Origin: Closterium sp. Naga37s-1 | Taxonomy: Eukaryota > Streptophyta > Zygnematophyceae > Desmidiales > Closteriaceae | DNA: 64,000 nt | NCBI GenBank assembly: GCA_947471745.1 | Contig: CANJKZ010000063.1 | Location: 785,001-849,000, forward strand | Reading direction: 5' to 3' | Shown here: positions 12,501 to 24,500 of the stretch, piece after piece | Layout of the letters: every line of letters starts with the position of its first letter | Position numbering within the stretch: the first letter of the stretch is position 1 | Translations under genes and position numbers: made by a program | The notes under the pieces: generated by a model | The model's database searches: none | Seen by the model: the letters and a program-made list of their open reading frames with translations, nothing else | Told to the model about the DNA's origin: nothing

Positions 12501-15500
12501 TGCTGTTCCTCCTGCTGCTGCTGTTCCTCCTGCTGCTGCTGTTCCTCCTGCTGCTGCTGTTCCTCCTGCTGCTGCTGTTCCTCCTGCTGCTGCTGTTCCT
12601 CCTGCTGCTGCTGTTCCTCCTGCTGCTGCTGTTCCTCCTGCTGCTGCTGTTCCTCCTGCTGCTGCTGTTCCTCCTGCTGCTGCTGTTCCTCCTGCTGCTG
12701 CTGTTCCTCCTGCTGCTGCTGTTCCTCCTGCTGCTGCTGTTCCTCCTGCTGCTGCTGTTCCTCCTGCTGCTGCTGTTCCTCCTGCTGCTGCTGTTCCTCC
12801 TGCTGCTGCTGTTCCTCCTGCTGCTGCTGTTCCTCCTGCTGCTGCTGTTCCTCCTGCTGCTGCTGTTCCTCCTGCTGCTGCTGTTCCTCCTGCTGCTGCT
12901 GTTCCTCCTGCTGCTGCTGTTCCTCCTGCTGCTGCTGTTCCTCCTGCTGCTGCTGTTCCTCCTGCTGCTGCTGTTCCTCCTGCTGCTGCTGTTCCTCCTG
13001 CTGCTGCTGTTCCTCCTGCTGCTGCTGTTCCTCCTGCTGCTGCTGTTCCTCCTGCTGCTGCTGTTCCTCCTGCTGCTGCTGTTCCTCCTGCTGCTGCTGT
13101 TCCTCCTGCTGCTGCTGTTCCTCCTGCTGCTGCTGTTCCTCCTGCTGCTGCTGTTCCTCCTGCTGCTGCTGTTCCTCCTGCTGCTGCTGTTCCTCCTGCT
13201 GCTGCTGTTCCTCCTGCTGCTGCTGTTCCTCCTGCTGCTGCTGTTCCTCCTGCTGCTGCTGTTCCTCCTGCTGCTGCTGTTCCTCCTGCTGCTGCTGTTC
13301 CTCCTGCTGCTGCTGTTCCTCCTGCTGCTGCTGTTCCTCCTGCTGCTGCTGTTCCTCCTGCTGCTGCTGTTCCTCCTGCTGCTGCTGTTCCTCCTGCTGC
13401 TGCTGTTCCTCCTGCTGCTGCTGTTCCTCCTGCTGCTGCTGTTCCTCCTGCTGCTGCTGTTCCTCCTGCTGCTGCTGTTCCTGCCTGCTCTGCTGCTGCT
13501 GTTCCTCCTGCTGCTGCTGTTCCTCCTGCTGCTGCTGTTCCTCCTGCTGCTGCTGTTCCTCCTGCTGCTGCTGTTCCTCCTGCTGCTGCTGTTCCTCCTG
13601 CTGCTGCTGTTCCTCCTGCTGCTGCTGTTCCTCCTGCTGCTGCTGTTCCTCCTGCTGCTGCTGTTCCTCCTGCTGCTGCTGTTCCTCCTGCTGCTGCTGT
13701 TCCTCCTGCTGCTGCTGTTCCTCCTGCTGCTGCTGTTCCTCCTGCTGCTGCTGTTCCTCCTGCTGCTGCTGTTCCTCCTGCTGCTGCTGTTCCTCCTGCT
13801 GCTGCTGTTCCTCCTGCTGCTGCTGTTCCTCCTGCTGCTGCTGTTCCTCCTGCTGCTGCTGTTCCTCCTGCTGCTGCTGTTCCTCCTGCTGCTGCTGTTC
13901 CTCCTGCTGCTGCTGCTGTTCCTCCTGCTGCTGCTGTTCCTCCTGCTGCTGCTGTTCCTCCTGCTGCTGCTGTTCCTCCTGCTGCTGCTGTTCCTCCTGC
14001 TGCTGCTGTTCCTCCTGCTGCTGCTGTTCCTCCTGCTGCTGCTGTTCCTCCTGCTGCTGCTGTTCCTCCTGCTGCTGCTGTTCCTCCTGCTGCTGCTGTT
14101 CCTCCTGCTGCTGCTGTTCCTCCTGCTGCTGCTGTTCCTCCTGCTGCTGCTGTTCCTCCTGCTGCTGCTGTTCCTCCTGCTGCTGCTGTTCCTCCTGCTG
14201 CTGCTGTTCCTCCTGCTGCTGCTGTTCCTCCTGCTGCTGCTGTTCCTCCTGCTGCTGCTGTTCCTCCTGCTGCTGCTGTTTCCTCCTGCTGCTGCTGTTC
14301 CTCCTGCTGCTGCTGTTCCTCCTGCTGCTGCTGTTCCTCCTGCTGCTGCTGTTCCTCCTGCTGCTGCTGTTCCTCCTGCTGCTGCTGTTCCTCCTGCTGC
14401 TGCTGTTCCTCCTGCTGCTGCTGTTCCTCCTGCTGCTGCTGTTCCTCCTGCTGCTGCTGTTCCTCCTGCTGCTGCTGTTCCTCCTGCTGCTGCTGTTCCT
14501 CCTGCTGCTGCTGTTCCTCCTGCTGCTGCTGTTCCTCCTGCTGCTGCTGTTCCTCCTGCTGCTGCTGTTCCTCCTGCTGCTGCTGTTCCTCCTGCTGCTG
14601 CTGTTCCTCCTGCTGCTGCTGTTCCTCTGCTGCTGCTGTTCCTCCTGCTGCTGCTGTTCCTCCTGCTGCTGCTGTTCCTCCTGCTGCTGCTGTTCCTCCT
14701 GCTGCTGCTGTTCCTCCTGCTGCTGCTGTTCCTCCTGCTGCTGCTGTTCCTCCTGCTGCTGCTGTTCCTCCTGCTGCTGCTGTTCCTCCTGCTGCTGCTG
14801 TTCCTCCTGCTGCTGCTGTTCCTCCTGCTGCTGCTGTTCCTCCTGCTGCTGCTGTTCCTCCTGCTGCTGCTGTTCCTCCTGCTGCTGCTGTTCCTCCTGC
14901 TGCTGCTGTTCCTCCTGCTGCTGCTGTTCCTCCTGCTGCTGCTGTTCCTCCTGCTGCTGCTGCTGCTGTTCCTCCTGCTGCTGCTGTTCCTCCTGCTGCT
15001 GCTGTTCCTCCTGCTGCTGCTGTTCCTCCTGCTGCTGCTGTTCCTCCTGCTGCTGCTGTTCCTCCTGCTGCTGCTGTTCCTCCTGCTGCTGCTGTTCCTC
15101 CTGCTGCTGCTGTTCCTCCTGCTGCTGCTGTTCCTCCTGCTGCTGCTGTTCCTCCTGCTGCTGCTGTTCCTCCTGCTGCTGCTGTTCCTCCTGCTGCTGC
15201 TGTCCTCCTGCTGCTGCTGTTCCTCCTGCTGCTGCTGTTCCTCCTGCTGCTGCTGTTCCTCCTGCTGCTGCTGTTCCTCCTGCTGCTGCTGTTCCTCCTG
15301 CTGCTGCTGTTCCTCCTGCTGCTGCTGTTCCTCCTGCTGCTGCTGTTCCTCCTGCTGCTGCTGTTCCTCCTGCTGCTGCTGTTCCTCCTGCTGCTGCTGT
15401 TCCTCCTGCTGCTGCTGTTCCTCCTGCTGCTGCTGTTCCTCCTGCTGCTGCTGTTCCTCCTGCTGCTGCTGTTCCTCCTGCTGCTGCTGTTCCTCCTGCT

Positions 15501-18500
15501 GCTGCTGTTCCTCCTGCTGCTGCTGTTCCTCCTGCTGCTGCTGTTCCTCCTGCTGCTGCTGTTCCTCCTGCTGCTGCTGTTCCTCCTGCTGCTGCTGTTC
15601 CTCCTGCTGCTGCTGTTCCTCCTGCTGCTGCTGTTCCTCCTGCTGCTGCTGTTCCTCCTGCTGCTGCTGTTCCTCCTGCTGCTGCTGTTCCTCCTGCTGC
15701 TGCTGTTCCTCCTGCTGCTGCTGTTCCTCCTGCTGCTGCTGTTCCTCCTGCTGCTGCTGTTCCTCCTGCTGCTGCTGTTCCTCCTGCTGCTGCTGTTCCT
15801 CCTGCTGCTGCTGTTCCTCCTGCTGCTGCTGTTCCTCCTGCTGCTGCTGTTCCTCCTGCTGCTGCTGTTCCTCCTGCTGCTGCTGTTCCTCCTGCTGCTG
15901 CTGTTCCTCCTGCTGCTGCTGTTCCTCCTGCTGCTGCTGTTCCTCCTGCTGCTGCTGTTCCTCCTGCTGCTGCTGTTCCTCCTGCTGCTGCTGTTCCTCC
16001 TGCTGCTGCTGTTCCTCCTGCTGCTGCTGTTCCTCCTGCTGCTGCTGTTCCTCCTGCTGCTGCTGTTCCTCCTGCTGCTGCTGTTCCTCCTGCTGCTGCT
16101 GTTCCTCCTGCTGCTGCTGTTCCTCCTGCTGCTGCTGTTCCTCCTGCTGCTGCTGTTCCTCCTGCTGCTGCTGTTCCTCCTGCTGCTGCTGTTCCTCCTG
16201 CTGCTGCTGTTCCTCCTGCTGCTGCTGTTCCTCCTGCTGCTGCTGTTCCTCCTGCTGCTGCTGTTCCTCCTGCTGCTGCTGTTCCTCCTGCTGCTGCTGT
16301 TCCTCCTGCTGCTGCTGTTCCTCCTGCTGCTGCTGTTCCTCCTGCTGCTGCTGTTCCTCCTGCTGCTGCTGTTCCTCCTGCTGCTGCTGTTCCTCCTGCT
16401 GCTGCTGTTCCTCCTGCTGCTGCTGTTCCTCCTGCTGCTGCTGTTCCTCCTGCTGCTGCTGTTCCTCCTGCTGCTGCTGTTCCTCCTGCTGCTGCTGTTC
16501 CTCCTGCTGCTGCTGTTCCTCCTGCTGCTGCTGTTCCTCCTGCTGCTGCTGTTCCTCCTGCTGCTGCTGCTGCTGTTCCTCCTGCTGCTGCTGTTCCTCC
16601 TGCTGCTGCTGTTCCTCCTGCTGCTGCTGTTCCTCCTGCTGCTGCTGTTCCTCCTGCTGCTGCTGTTCCTCCTGCTGCTGCTGTTCCTCCTGCTGCTGCT
16701 GTTCCTCCTGCTGCTGCTGTTCCTCCTGCTGCTGCTGTTCCTCCTGCTGCTGCTGTTTCCTCCTGCTGCTGCTGCTGTTCCTCCTGCTGCTGCTGTTCCT
16801 CCTGCTGCTGCTGTTCCTCCTGCTGCTGCTGTTCCTCCTGCTGCTGCTGTTCCTCCTGCTGCTGCTGTTCCTCCTGCTGCTGCTGTTCCTCCTGCTGCTG
16901 CTGTTCCTCCTGCTGCTGCTGTTCCTCCTGCTGCTGCTGTTCCTCCTGCTGCTGCTGTTCCTCCTGCTGCTGCTGTTCCTCCTGCTGCTGCTGTTCCTCC
17001 TGCTGCTGCTGTTCCTCCTGCTGCTGCTGTTCCTCCTGCTGCTGCTGTTCCTCCTGCTGTTCCTCCTGCTGCTGCTGTTCCTCCTGCTGCTGCTGTTCCT
17101 CCTGCTGCTGCTGTTCCTCCTGCTGCTGCTGTTCCTCCTGCTGCTGCTGTTCCTCCTGCTGCTGCTGTTCCTCCTGCTGCTGCTGTTCCTCCTGCTGCTG
17201 CTGTTCCTCCTGCTGCTGCTGTTCCTCCTGCTGCTGCTGTTCCTCCTGCTGCTGCTGTTCCTCCTGCTGCTGCTGTTCCTCCTGCTGCTGCTGTTCCTCC
17301 TGCTGCTGCTGTTCCTCCTGCTGCTGCTGTTCCTCCTGCTGCTGCTGTTCCTCCTGCTGCTGCTGTTCCTCCTGCTGCTGCTGTTCCTCCTGCTGCTGCT
17401 GTTCCTCCTGCTGCTGCTGCTGTTCCTCCTGCTGCTGCTGCTGTTCCTCCTGCTGCTGCTGTTCCTCCTGCTGCTGCTGTTCCTCCTGCTGCTGCTGTTC
17501 CTCCTGCTGCTGCTGTTCCTCCTGCTGCTGCTGTTCCTCCTGCTGCTGCTGTTCCTCCTGCTGCTGCTGTTCTGCTGCTGTTCCTCCTGCTGCTGCTGTT
17601 CCTCCTGCTGCTGCTGTTCCTCCTGCTGCTGCTGTTCCTCCTGCTGCTGCTGTTCCTCCTGCTGCTGCTGTTCCTCCTGCTGCTGCTGTTCCTCCTGCTG
17701 CTGCTGTTCCTCCTGCTGCTGCTGTTCCTCCTGCTGCTGCTGTTCCTCCTGCTGCTGCTGTTCCTCCTGCTGCTGCTGTTCCTCCTGCTGCTGCTGTTCC
17801 TCCTGCTGCTGCTGTTCCTCCTGCTGCTGCTGTTCCTCCTGCTGCTGCTGTTCCTCCTGCTGCTGCTGTTCCTCCTGCTGCTGCTGTTCCTCCTGCTGCT
17901 GCTGTTCCTCCTGCTGCTGCTGTTCCTCCTGCTGCTGCTGTTCCTCCTGCTGCTGCTGTTCCTCCTGCTGCTGCTGTTCCTCCTGCTGCTGCTGTTCCTC
18001 CTGCTGCTGCTGCTGTTCCTCCTGCTGCTGCTGTTCCTCCTGCTGCTGCTGTTCCTCCTGCTGCTGCTGTTTCCTCCTGCTGCTGCTGTTCCTCCTGCTG
18101 CTGCTGTTCCTCCTGCTGCTGCTGTTCCTCCTGCTGCTGCTGTTCCTCCTGCTGCTGCTGTTCCTCCTGCTGCTGCTGTTCCTCCTGCTGCTGCTGCTGT
18201 TCCTCCTGCTGCTGCTGTTCCTCCTGCTGCTGCTGTTCCTCCTGCTGCTGCTGTTCCTCCTGCTGCTGCTGTTCCTCCTGCTGCTGCTGTTCCTCCTGCT
18301 GCTGCTGTTCCTCCTGCTGCTGCTGTTCCTCCTGCTGCTGCTGTTCCTCCTGCTGCTGCTGTTCCTCCTGCTGCTGCTGTTCCTCCTGCTGCTGCTGTTC
18401 CTCCTGCTGCTGCTGTTCCTCCTGCTGCTGCTGTTCCTCCTGCTGCTGCTGTTCCTCCTGCTGCTGCTGTTCCTCCTGCTGCTGCTGTTCCTCCTGCTGC

Positions 18501-21500
18501 TGCTGTTCCTCCTGCTGCTGCTGTTCCTCCTGCTGCTGCTGTTCCTCCTGCTGCTGCTGTTCCTCCTGCTGCTGCTGTTCCTCCTGCTGCTGCTGTTCCT
18601 CCTGCTGCTGCTGTTCCTCCTGCTGCTGCTGTTCCTCCTGCTGCTGCTGTTCCTCCTGCTGCTGCTGCTGCCTGTTCCTCCTGCTGCTGCTGTTCCTCCT
18701 GCTGCTGCTGTTCCTCCTGCTGCTGCTGTTCCTCCTGCTGCTGCTGTTCCTCCTGCTGCTGCTGTTCCTCCTGCTGCTGCTGTTCCTCCTGCTGCTGCTG
18801 TTCCTCCTGCTGCTGCTGTTCCTCCTGCTGCTGCTGTTCCTCCTGCTGCTGCTGTTCCTCCTGCTGCTGCTGTTCCTCCTGCTGCTGCTGTTCCTCCTGC
18901 TGCTGCTGTTCCTCCTGCTGCTGCTGTTCCTCCTGCTGCTGCTGTTCCTCCTGCTGCTGCTGTTCCTCCTGCTGCTGCTGTTCCTCCTGCTGCTGCTGTT
19001 CCTCCTGCTGCTGCTGTTCCTCCTGCTGCTGCTGTTCCTCCTGCTGCTGCTGTTCCTCCTGCTGCTGCTGTTCCTCCTGCTGCTGCTGTTCCTCCTGCTG
19101 CTGCTGTTCCTCCTGCTGCTGCTGTTCCTCCTGCTGCTGCTGTTCCTCCTGCTGCTGCTGTTCCTCCTGCTGCTGCTGTTCCTCCTGCTGCTGCTGTTCC
19201 TCCTGCTGCTGCTGTTCCTCCTGCTGCTGCTGTTCCTCCTGCTGCTGCTGTTCCTCCTGCTGCTGCTGTTCCTCCTGCTGCTGCTGTTCCTCCTGCTGCT
19301 GCTGTTCCTCCTGCTGCTGCTGTTCCTCCTGCTGCTGCTGTTCCTCCTGCTGCTGCTGTTCCTCCTGCTGCTGCTGTTCCTCCTGCTGCTGCTGCTGCTG
19401 TTCCTCCTGCTGCTGCTGTTCCTCCTGCTGCTGCTGTTCCTCCTGCTGCTGCTGTTCCTCCTGCTGCTGCTGTTCCTCCTGCTGCTGCTGTTCTCCTGCT
19501 GCTGCTGTTCCTCCTGCTGCTGCTGTTCCTCCTGCTGCTGCTGTTCCTCCTGCTGCTGCTGTTCCTCCTGCTGCTGCTGTTCCTCCTGCTGCTGCTGTTC
19601 CTCCTGCTGCTGCTGTTCCTCCTGCTGCTGCTGTTCCTCCTGCTGCTGCTGTTCCTCCTGCTGCTGCTGTTCCTCCTGCTGCTGCTGTTCCTCCTGCTGC
19701 TGCTGGTTTCCTCGCTGCTGCTGCTGTTCCTCCTGCTGCTGCTGTCCTCCTGCTGCTGCTGTTCCTCCTGCTGCTGCTGGTTCCTCCGTGCTGCTTGCTG
19801 TTCCTCCTGCTGCTGCTGTTCCTCCTGCTGCTGCTGTTCCTCCTGCTGCTGCTGTTCCTCCTGCTGCTGCTGTTCCTCTGCTGCTGCTGTTCCTCCTGCT
19901 GCTGCTGTTCCTCCTGCTGCTGCTGTTCCTCCTGCTGCTGCTTTCTGCTGTGCCTTGTTCCTCCTGCTGCTGCTGTTCCTCCTGCTGCTCTGCTGCTGCT
20001 GTTCCTCCTGCTGCTGCTGTTCCTCCTGCTGCTGCTGTTCCTCCTGCTGCTGCTGTTCCTCCTGCTGCTGCTGTTCCTCCTGCTGCTGCTGTTCCTTCCT
20101 GCTGCTGCTGTTCCTCCTGCTGCTGCTGTTTCCTCCTGCTGCTGGCTGTTCCTCCTGCTAGCCTGCTAGTTCCTCCTGCTGCTTGCTGTTCTCTGCTGCT
20201 GCTGTCCTGCTGCCTGTTCCTCCTGCTGCTGCTGTTCCTCCCTGCTGCTGCTGTTTCTCCTGCTGCTGCTGCTGCTGTTCCTCCTGCTGCTGCTGTTCCT
20301 CCTGCTGCTGCTGTTCCTCCTGCTGCTGCTGTTCCTGCCTGCTGCTGCTGTTCCTCCTGCTGCTGCTGTTCCTCCTGCTGCTGCTGTTCCTCCTGCTGCT
20401 GCTGTTCCTCCTGCTGCTGCTGTTCCTCCTGCTGCTGCTGTTCCTCCTGCTGCTGCTGTTCCTCCTGCTGCTGCTGTTCCTCCTGCTGCTGCTGTTCCTC
20501 CTGCTGCTGCTGTTCCTCCTGCTGCTGCTGTTCCTCCTGCTGCTGCTGTTCCTCCTGCTGCTGCTGTTCCTCCTGCTGCTGCTGTTCCTCCTGCTGCTGC
20601 TGTTCCTCCTGCTGCTGCTGTTCCTCCTGCTGCTGCTGTTCCTCCTGCTGCTGCTGTTCCTCCTGCTGCTGCTGTTCCTCCTGCTGCTGCTGTTCCTCCT
20701 GCTGCTGCTGTTCCTCCTGCTGCTGCTGTTCCTCCTGCTGCTGCTGTTCCTCCTGCTGCTGCTGTTCCTCCTGCTGCTGCTGTTCCTCCTGCTGCTGCTG
20801 TTCCTCCTGCTGCTGCTGTTCCTCCTGCTGCTGCTGTTCCTCCTGCTGCTGCTGTTCCTCCTGCTGCTGCTGTTCCTCCTGCTGCTGCTGTTCCTCCTGC
20901 TGCTGCTGTTCCTCCTGCTGCTGCTGTTCCTCCTGCTGCTGCTGTTCCTCCTGCTGCTGCTGTTCCTCCTGCTGCTGCTGTTCCTCCTGCTGCTGCTGTT
21001 CCTCCTGCTGCTGCTGTTCCTCCTGCTGCTGCTGTTCCTCCTGCTGCTGCTGTTCCTCCTGCTGCTGCTGTTCCTCCTGCTGCTGCTGTTCCTCCTGCTG
21101 CTGCTGTTCCTCCTGCTGCTGCTGTTCCTCCTGCTGCTGCTGTTCCTCCTGCTGCTGCTGTTCCTCCTGCTGCTGCTGTTCCTCCTGCTGCTGCTGTTCC
21201 TCCTGCTGCTGCTGTTCCTCCTGCTGCTGCTGTTCCTCCTGCTGCTGCTGTTCCTCCTGCTGCTGCTGTTTCCTCCTGCTGCTGCTGTTCCTCCTGCTGC
21301 TGCTGTTCCTCCTGCTGCTGCTGTTCCTCCTGCTGCTGCTGTTCCTCCTGCTGCTGCTGTTCCTCCTGCTGCTGCTGTTCCTCCTGCTGCTGCTGTTCCT
21401 CCTGCTGCTGCTGTTCCTCCTGCTGCTGCTGTTCCTCCTGCTGCTGCTGTTCCTCCTGCTGCTGCTTGTTCCTCCTGCTGCTGCTGTTCCTCCTGCTGCT

Positions 21501-24500
21501 GCTGTTCCTCCTGCTGCTTGCTGTTCCTCCTGCTGCTGCTGTTCCTCCTGCTGCTGCTGTTCCTCCTGCTGCTGCTGTTCCTCCTGCTGCTGCTGTTCCT
21601 CCTGCTGCTGCTGTTCCTCCTGCTGCTGCTGTTCCTCCTGCTGCTGCTGTTCCTCCTGCTGCTGCTGTTCCTCCTGCTGCTGCTGTTCCTCCTGCTGCTG
21701 CTGTTCCTCCTGCTGCTGCTGTTCCTCCTGCTGCTGCTGTTCCTCCTGCTGCTGCTGTTCCTCCTGCTGCTGCTGTTCCTCCTGCTGCTGCTGTTCCTCC
21801 TGCTGCTGCTGTTCCTCCTGCTGCTGCTGTTCCTCCTGCTGCTGCTGTTCCTCCTGCTGCTGCTGTTTCCTCCTGCTGCTGCTGTTCCTCCTGCTGCTGC
21901 TGTTCCTCCTGCTGCTGCTGTTCCTCCTGCTGCTGCTGTTCCTCCTGCTGCTGCTGTTCCTCCTGCTGCTGCTGTTCCTCCTGCTGCTGCTGTTCCTCCT
22001 GCTGCTGCTGTTCCTCCTGCTGCTGCTGTTCCTCCTGCTGCTGCTGTTCCTCCTGCTGCTGCTGTTCCTTCCTGCTGCTGCTGTTCCTCCTGCTGCTGCT
22101 GTTCCTCCTGCTGCTGCTGTTCCTCCTGCTGCTGCTGTTCCTCCTGCTGCTGCTGTTCCTCCTGCTGCTGCTGTTCCTCCTGCTGCTGCTGTTCCTCCTG
22201 CTGCTGCTGTTCTCCTGCTGCTGCTGTTCCTCCTGCTGCTGCTGTTCCTCCTGCTGCTGCTGTTCCTCCTGCTGCTGCTGTTCCTCCTGCTGCTGCTGTT
22301 CCTCCTGCTGCTGCTGTTCCTCCTGCTGCTGCTGTTCCTCCTGCTGCTTCGCCTGCTGTTCCTCCTGCTGCTGCTGTTCCTCCTGCTGCTGCTGTTCCTC
22401 TGCCTGTTCCTCCTGCTGCTGCTGTTCCTCCTGCTGCTGCTGTTCCTCCTGCTGCTGCTGTTCCTCCTGCTGCTGCTGTTCCTGCCTGCTGCTGCTGCTT
22501 TCCTCCTGCTGCTGCTGTTCCTCCTGCTGCTGCTGTTCCTCCTGCTGCTGCTGTTCCTCCTGCTGCTGCTGTTCCTCCTGCTGCTTCTGCTGCTGCTGTT
22601 CCTCCTGCTGCTGCTGTTTCCTCCTGCTGCTGCTGTTCCTCCTGCTGCTGCTGTTCCTCCTGCTGCTGCTGTTCCTCCTGCTGCTGCTGTTCCTCCTGCT
22701 GCTGCTGTTCCTCCTGCTGCTGCTGTTCCTCCTGCTGCTGCTGTTCCTCCTGCTGCTGCTGTTCCTCCTGCTGCTGCTGTTCCTCCTGCTGCTGCTGTTC
22801 CTCCTGCTGCTGCTGTTCCTCCTGCTGCTGCTGTTCCTCCTGCTGCTGCTGTTCCTCCTGCTGCTGCTGTTCCTCCTGCTGCTGCTGTTCCTCCTGCTGC
22901 TGCTGTTCCTCCTGCTGCTGCTGTTCCTCCTGCTGCTGCTGTTCCTCCTGCTGCTGCTGTTCCTCCTGCTGCTGCTGTTCCTCACTGCTGCTGCTGTTTC
23001 CTCCCTGCTGCTGCTGTTCCTCCTGCTGCTGCTGTTCCTCCTGCTGCTGCTGTTCCTCCTGCTGCTGCTGTTCCTCCTGCTGCTCTGCTGTTCCTCCTGC
23101 TGCTGCTGTTCCTCCTGCTGCTGCTGTTCCTCCTGCTGCTGCTGTTCCTCCTGCTGCTTGCTGTTCCTCCTGCTGCTTGCTGTTCCTCCTGCTGCTGCTG
23201 TTCCTCCTGCTGCTGCTGTTCCTCCTGCTGCTGCTGTTCCTCCTGCTGCTGCTGGTCCTCCTGCTGCTGCTGTTCTTCCTGCTGCTGCTGTTCCTCCTGC
23301 TGCTGCTGTTCCTCCTGCTGCTGCTGTTCCTCCTGCTGCTGCTGTTCCTCCTGCTGCTGCTGTTCCTCCTGCTGCTGCTGTTCTCCTGCTGCTGCTGTTC
23401 CTCCTGCTGCTGCTGTTCCTCCTGCTGCTGCTGTTCCTCCTGCTGCTGCTGTTCCTCCTGCTGCTGCTGTTCCTCCTGCTGCTGCTGTTCCTCCTGCTGC
23501 TGCTGTTCCTCCTGCTGCTGCTGTTCCTCCTGCTGCTGCTGTTTCTCCTGCTGCTGCTGTTCCTCCTGCTGCTGCTGTTCCTCCTGCTGCTGCTGTTCCT
23601 CCTGCTGCTGCTGTTCCTCCTGCTGCTGCTGTTCCTCCTGCTGCTGCTGTTCCTCCTGCTGCTGCTGTTCCTCCTGCTGCTGCTGTTCTCCTGCGCTGCT
23701 GTCTGCTGCTGTTTCCTCCTGCTGCTGCTGTTCCTCCTGCTGCTGCTGTTCCTCCTGCTGCTGCTGTTTCCTCCTGCTGCTGCTGTTCCTCCTGCTGCTG
23801 CTGTTCCTCCTGCTGCTGCTGTTCCTTCCTGCTGCTGCTGTTCCTCCTGCTGCTGCTGTTCCTCCTGCTGCTGCTGTTCCTCCTGCTGCTGCTGTTCCTC
23901 CTGCTGCTGCTGTTCCTCCTGCTGCTGCTGTTCCTCCTGCTGCTGCTGTTCCTCCTGCTGCTGCTGTTCCTCCTGCTGCTGCTGTCCTCCTGCTGCTGCT
24001 GTTCCTCCTGCTGCTGCTGTTCCTCCTGCTGCTGCTGTTCCTCCTGCTGCTGCTGTTCCTCCTGCTGCTGCTGTTCCTCCTGCTGCTGCTGTTCCTCCTG
24101 CTGCTCGCTGTTCCTCCTGCTGCGGCTGTTCCTCCTGCTGCTGCTGTTCCTCCTGCTGCTGCTGTTCCTCCTGCTGCTGGCTGTTCCTCCTGCTGCTGCT
24201 GTTCCTCCTGCTGCTGCTGTTCCTCCTGCTGCTGCTGTTCCTCCTGCTGCTGCTGTTCCTCCTGCTGCTGCTGTCCTCCTGCTGCTGCTGTTCCTCCTGC
24301 TGCTGCTGTTCCTCCTGCTGCTGCTGTTCCTCCTGCTGCTGCTGTTCCTCCTGCTGCTGCTTTCCTCCTGCTGCTGCTGTTCCTCCTGCTGCTGCTGTTC
24401 CTCCTGCTGCTGCTGTTCCTCCTGCTGCTGCTGTTCCTCTGCTGCTGCTGTCCCTGCTGCCTGTTCCTCCTGCTGCTGCTGTTCCTCCTGCTGCTGCTGT